This document shows, one piece after another, positions 61,126 through 64,000 of a stretch of DNA of 64,000 nucleotides (the first letter of the stretch is position 1; every line of letters starts with the position of its first letter). Source of the stretch: Scandinavium lactucae (lineage in GTDB: Bacteria; Pseudomonadota; Gammaproteobacteria; Enterobacterales; Enterobacteriaceae). The stretch spans positions 1 to 64,000 of the forward strand of contig NZ_JAWXRD010000028.1 of assembly GCF_033843265.1 (NCBI RefSeq), in the 5' to 3' direction. Position numbers and translations under genes: made by a program. The notes under the pieces were generated by a model. It worked only from the letters and a program-made list of their open reading frames with translations. It was not told the origin of the DNA and did no database searches.

Positions 61126-61895
61126 TTGTGATGCCCCGGCGTCTGGCAGACGAGGTTGCGACCCGTGTGCGGGCGCTGATTGAAGAACAACAGCTGGAAG
61201 CGGGAATGCGATTACCCGCCGAACGCCAGCTGGCCATACAGCTCGGCGTATCGCGCAATTCACTGCGAGAAGCGCTGGCGAAACTGGTGAGCGAAGGGCT
61301 GCTGGTCAGCCGTCGCGGTGGCGGCACCTTTGTGCGCTGGCAGCATGAGCCGTGGTCTGAGCAAAATATCGTTCAGCCGCTGAAAAGCCTGCTCGCCGAC
61401 GACCCGGATTACAGTTTCGACATCCTCGAAGCCCGCCACGCCATTGAGGCCAGCACCGCCTGGCACGCGGCACTACGCGCCACCGAGACCGACAAAGAGA
61501 AAATTCGGATGTGCTTTGAAGCAACGCAAAGTGACGACCCGGATTTGGCCTCGCAGGCTGATGTGCGCTTCCATCTCGCCATCGCCGAAGCGTCGCACAA
61601 TGTGGTGCTGCTCCAGACCATGCGCGGTTTTTTCGACCTGCTGCAGTCGTCGGTCAAACAGAGCCGCCAGCGGATGTACCTCGTCCCGCCGGTGTTCGCC
61701 CGGCTGACCGAACAGCATCAGGCGGTGCTGGATGCAATCCTCGCGGGCGATGCGGAAGGCGCGCGCCAGGCGATGATGTCGCACCTCGGATTCGTCCACA
61801 CCACCATTAAACAATTTGATGAAGACAGAGCCCGCCAGGCGCGGATCACTCGCCTGCCCGGCGACCATAACGAGCATTCCAGGGAGAACCATTGA
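61122..61895 (+). CDS. lldR: L-lactate-responsive regulator LldR (GntR/FadR family)
   Basis: The product is 257 aa (E. coli 258). The N-terminal winged helix (about 5-70) contains RLPAERQLAIQLGVSRNSLR. The C-terminal FCD all-helical ligand domain carries metal/ligand histidines (VRFHLAIAEASHN). In E. coli it represses and, with L-lactate, activates lldPRD. It is coupled by ATGA overlaps to lldP and lldD. Confidence 0.97.
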   Translation: MIVMPRRLADEVATRVRALIEEQQLEAGMRLPAERQLAIQLGVSRNSLREALAKLVSEGLLVSRRGGGTFVRWQHEPWSEQNIVQPLKSLLADDPDYSFDILEARHAIEASTAWHAALRATETDKEKIRMCFEATQSDDPDLASQADVRFHLAIAEASHNVVLLQTMRGFFDLLQSSVKQSRQRMYLVPPVFARLTEQHQAVLDAILAGDAEGARQAMMSHLGFVHTTIKQFDEDRARQARITRLPGDHNEHSRENH

Positions 61896-63082
61896 TGATT
61901 ATTTCAGCCGCCAGCGATTATCGGGCCGCGGCCCAACGCATCCTGCCGCCGTTTTTGTTCCACTACATCGACGGCGGGGCATACAGCGAGCACACCCTGC
62001 GGCGTAACGTGGCGGATCTTTCGGAGGTGGCGCTCCGCCAGCGCGTGCTGAAGAACATGTCCGATTTGAGTCTGGAAACCAGGCTGTTTAATGAAACGCT
62101 GTCGATGCCCGTCGCGCTAGCCCCGGTGGGGCTGTGTGGGATGTATGCCCGTCGCGGTGAAGTGCAGGCCGCTGGCGCGGCAGATGCGAAAGGCATTCCT
62201 TTTACCTTGTCGACCGTGTCAGTGTGCCCGATTGAAGAAGTGGCCCCGACTATCAGGCGCCCGATGTGGTTCCAGCTGTATGTCCTGCGCGACAGAGGCT
62301 TTATGCGTAATGCGCTGGAGCGCGCCAAAGCGGCGGGCTGTTCAACCCTGGTATTTACCGTGGACATGCCTACGCCGGGCGCACGCTATCGCGATGCCCA
62401 TTCCGGGATGAGCGGCCCTAACGCGGCCCTGCGCCGCTACTGGCAGGCAATGACGCATCCACAGTGGGCGTGGGACGTGGGCCTGAACGGGCGTCCGCAT
62501 GATTTGGGCAATATCTCCACCTATCTCGGCAAACCAACCGGACTGGAAGATTACATCGGCTGGCTGGCGAATAACTTCGATCCGTCGATATCGTGGAAAG
62601 ACCTGGAGTGGATCCGTGAATTCTGGGATGGCCCGATGGTGATCAAAGGGATCCTTGACCCGGAAGATGCCCGTGATGCGGTGCGCTTTGGTGCCGACGG
62701 CATTGTGGTATCCAACCATGGCGGCCGCCAGCTCGACGGCGTACTCTCGTCCGCCCGCGCGTTACCGGCTATCGCCGACGCGGTGAAAGGGGATATCGCC
62801 ATTCTCGCCGACAGCGGCATTCGCAACGGTCTGGACGTGGTACGCATGATTGCGCTGGGTGCCGACAGCGTACTGCTGGGGCGCGCCTATTTGTATGCGC
62901 TGGCCACCCACGGCGCTGCGGGCGTGACCAACCTGCTGAATTTGATTGAGAAAGAAATGAAGGTGGCGATGACCCTGACCGGGGCGAAATCCATCGGCGA
63001 GATTTCCCGCGATTCGCTGGTGCAGGAAGCGAAGCATCTGGCCGCAGCGTTGGCACCGGTCACGCGCGGAGATGCGGCGTAA
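61892..63082 (+). CDS. lldD: L-lactate dehydrogenase (quinone), FMN-dependent
   Basis: The product is 396 aa, as in E. coli. It is a membrane-associated flavoenzyme oxidising L-lactate to pyruvate with electrons to quinone. The TIM barrel holds FMN. The catalytic histidine is in VSNHGGRQLDGVLSS (about residue 275), and the FMN phosphate site is GADSVLLGRAYLYAL. AGGGAGAACCATTG precedes the ATG. Confidence 0.98.
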   Translation: MMIISAASDYRAAAQRILPPFLFHYIDGGAYSEHTLRRNVADLSEVALRQRVLKNMSDLSLETRLFNETLSMPVALAPVGLCGMYARRGEVQAAGAADAKGIPFTLSTVSVCPIEEVAPTIRRPMWFQLYVLRDRGFMRNALERAKAAGCSTLVFTVDMPTPGARYRDAHSGMSGPNAALRRYWQAMTHPQWAWDVGLNGRPHDLGNISTYLGKPTGLEDYIGWLANNFDPSISWKDLEWIREFWDGPMVIKGILDPEDARDAVRFGADGIVVSNHGGRQLDGVLSSARALPAIADAVKGDIAILADSGIRNGLDVVRMIALGADSVLLGRAYLYALATHGAAGVTNLLNLIEKEMKVAMTLTGAKSIGEISRDSLVQEAKHLAAALAPVTRGDAA

Positions 63083-63094
63083 TCTTTTCCGATC

Positions 63095-63125
63095 TGCTAT
63101 TCTGCCCTCGCAATTAAGGGGGCAG
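63095..63125 (+). promoter_or_regulatory. Extended -10 promoter and RBS-sequestering hairpin of trmL
   Basis: TG-C-TATTCT (63095-63103) is an extended -10. CTGCCC (63102-63107) is complementary to GGGCAG (63120-63125), which overlaps the Shine-Dalgarno AAGGGGG. The hairpin can form only in transcripts starting upstream, such as lldPRD read-through, because the internal promoter would start near 63110. Confidence 0.45.
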
Positions 63126-63126
63126 C

Positions 63127-63600
63127 ATGCTTAACATCGTTTTATTCGAACCAGAAATCCCACCCAATACCGGCAACATTATTCGCCTGTGCGCCAATAC
63201 CGGTTTTCGTCTGCATATCATCGAACCGATGGGTTTTACCTGGGATGATAAACGTCTGCGTCGTGCCGGGCTGGATTATCACGAATTCACCGCCGTACAG
63301 CGTCATGCCGATTACGCGGCCTTTTTCGCGGCGGAACAACCGAAGCGTCTGTTTGCACTCACCACCAAAGGCACGCCTGCGCACAGCGCAGTGAGTTATC
63401 AAGCCGGTGACTATCTGATGTTTGGTCCGGAAACGCGCGGTCTGCCCGGCAGCATTCTTGATGCGTTGCCGCCTGAGCAAAAAATCCGTATTCCGATGAT
63501 GCCGGACAGCCGCAGCATGAACCTGTCAAACGCGGTGTCGGTGGTGGTGTATGAAGCCTGGCGTCAGCTGGGATACGCTGGCGCGGTACTACGTAGCTAA
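63127..63600 (+). CDS. trmL: tRNA (cytidine/uridine-34 2'-O)-methyltransferase TrmL
   Basis: The product is 157 aa, as in E. coli TrmL (YibK). It is a minimal SPOUT methyltransferase that methylates the wobble ribose of the two tRNA-Leu isoacceptors (CmAA and cmnm5UmAA). The motifs are EPEIPPNTGNIIRLCANTG, FGPETRGLP and the knot IPMMPDSRSMNLSNAVSVVV. AAGGGGG provides a strong RBS. It converges on cysE. Confidence 0.97.
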   Translation: MLNIVLFEPEIPPNTGNIIRLCANTGFRLHIIEPMGFTWDDKRLRRAGLDYHEFTAVQRHADYAAFFAAEQPKRLFALTTKGTPAHSAVSYQAGDYLMFGPETRGLPGSILDALPPEQKIRIPMMPDSRSMNLSNAVSVVVYEAWRQLGYAGAVLRS

Positions 63601-63613
63601 TTATTCCAAAATC

Positions 63614-63644
63614 GCCCGGAGACGCTGCGCTTACCGGGCCTATA
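63614..63644. repeat. REP element between trmL and cysE
   Basis: GCCCGG (63614-63619) and CCGGGC (63634-63639) form a REP-type hairpin with interior AGACGCTGCGCTTA, followed by CTATAGG. It lies between convergent genes, three bases beyond the cysE stop. Confidence 0.75.
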
Positions 63645-63646
63645 GG

Positions 63647-64000
63647 TCAGATACCGTCGCCATATTCAAAGGTATGGTGTATCCCGTTGAAATGCTGATC
63701 CATATCCATTGACGGCTTATCGCTGTCAGGCTTGCCGACGATTCGCGCCGGTACGCCTGCGGCGGTGGTATGCGGCGGCACGGGCTGTAACACCACGGAA
63801 CCCGCGCCAATTTTTGCCCCACGTCCCACTTCGATGTTGCCCAGAATTTTCGCCCCGGCACCAATCATCACCCCTTCACGAATTTTCGGATGGCGATCGC
63901 CGCTGGTTTTACCGGTCCCGCCGAGGGTGACCGATTGCAGAATAGAAACATCGTCTTCGATTACCGCCGTTTCACCCACCACAATGCCGGTGGCGTGATC
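63647..64000 (-). CDS. cysE: Serine acetyltransferase CysE, C-terminal part (cut by window end)
   Basis: The last 117 residues of CysE (273 aa in E. coli) are present; the N terminus lies beyond the window. The left-handed beta-helix hexapeptide repeats are visible (IVVGETAVIEDDVSILQSVT, GAGAKILGNIEVG), preceded by the DHATG active-site region. The C-terminal tail ends HTFEYGDGI, whose terminal isoleucine inserts into CysK to form cysteine synthase. It makes O-acetylserine for cysteine synthesis and is feedback-inhibited by cysteine. Confidence 0.97.
   Translation of the reverse strand, partial: DHATGIVVGETAVIEDDVSILQSVTLGGTGKTSGDRHPKIREGVMIGAGAKILGNIEVGRGAKIGAGSVVLQPVPPHTTAAGVPARIVGKPDSDKPSMDMDQHFNGIHHTFEYGDGI

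Noticed and set aside
1..64000. CRISPR arrays, complete IS elements, prophage or integrase genes
   Set aside because: None was recognised. The only transposase-like gene is the single-domain RAYT.

Overview
The window is chromosomal DNA from an enterobacterium of the Enterobacteriaceae. The backbone follows the Escherichia coli K-12 order from the proK/eptB locus to cysE: eptB-yhjX-yhjY-tag-yiaC-bisC-yiaD-ghrB-yiaF-yiaG-glyS-glyQ-ysaB-wecH-xylBA-xylFGHR-bax-malS-avtA-aldB-selBA-yibFHI-mtlADR-yibL-lldPRD-trmL-cysE. Most of these proteins have the same length as the E. coli ones. It is not E. coli itself. Several lineage-specific blocks fill the gaps, and the accessory content and GC-rich REP elements resemble Enterobacter, Lelliottia, Kluyvera or Klebsiella relatives. 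I cannot name the genus from sequence alone.

Region by region: (1) 1-5360 holds a tRNA-Pro cut by the window edge, the lipid A modifier eptB, the pyruvate-linked transporter yhjX, yhjY, and DNA repair/acetyltransferase genes. (2) 5329-13798 holds bisC, yiaD and a complete 2-ketogluconate operon (LacI/PtxS-like regulator, kguE, kguK, kguT) whose last gene is ghrB; a 14-bp operator palindrome and a CRP-like site precede kguE. (3) 13846-19531 holds yiaF, an orphan aromatic-acid transporter, yiaG, an ABC-F ATPase and a CigR-like gene bracketed by a perfect 23-bp direct repeat. cspA, expected here in E. coli, is absent. (4) 19532-25600 holds glyQS, ysaB, wecH and a coupled isochorismatase / DJ-1-AraC regulator pair in place of yiaAB. 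(5) 25690-33910 is the full xylose regulon. (6) 33976-38547 holds bax, malS with MalT boxes, and avtA.

(7) 38570-47256 is the main accessory block. It replaces the E. coli yia/sgb genes with an AraC regulator divergent from a GPH sugar symporter and a GH127 beta-L-arabinofuranosidase, then a REP-flanked RAYT transposase, then a MarR-EmrA-EmrB efflux operon. (8) 47266-54368 is a minus-strand series, yibI-yibH-yibF-selA-selB-aldB. Relative to K-12 the rhsA island and yiaY are missing. (9) 54584-63600 holds the mannitol operon behind four CRP-like sites, yibL, the L-lactate operon with two LldR-type operators, and trmL. The window ends inside cysE.

Carbon catabolism dominates: xylose, arabinofuranosides, maltodextrin, mannitol, L-lactate and 2-ketogluconate. 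Several of these control regions carry CRP-like sites. I found no CRISPR array, prophage or complete IS element. The most unusual structures are the repeat-bracketed cigR, the RAYT/REP unit, and the kgu operon that gives a physiological context for ghrB.
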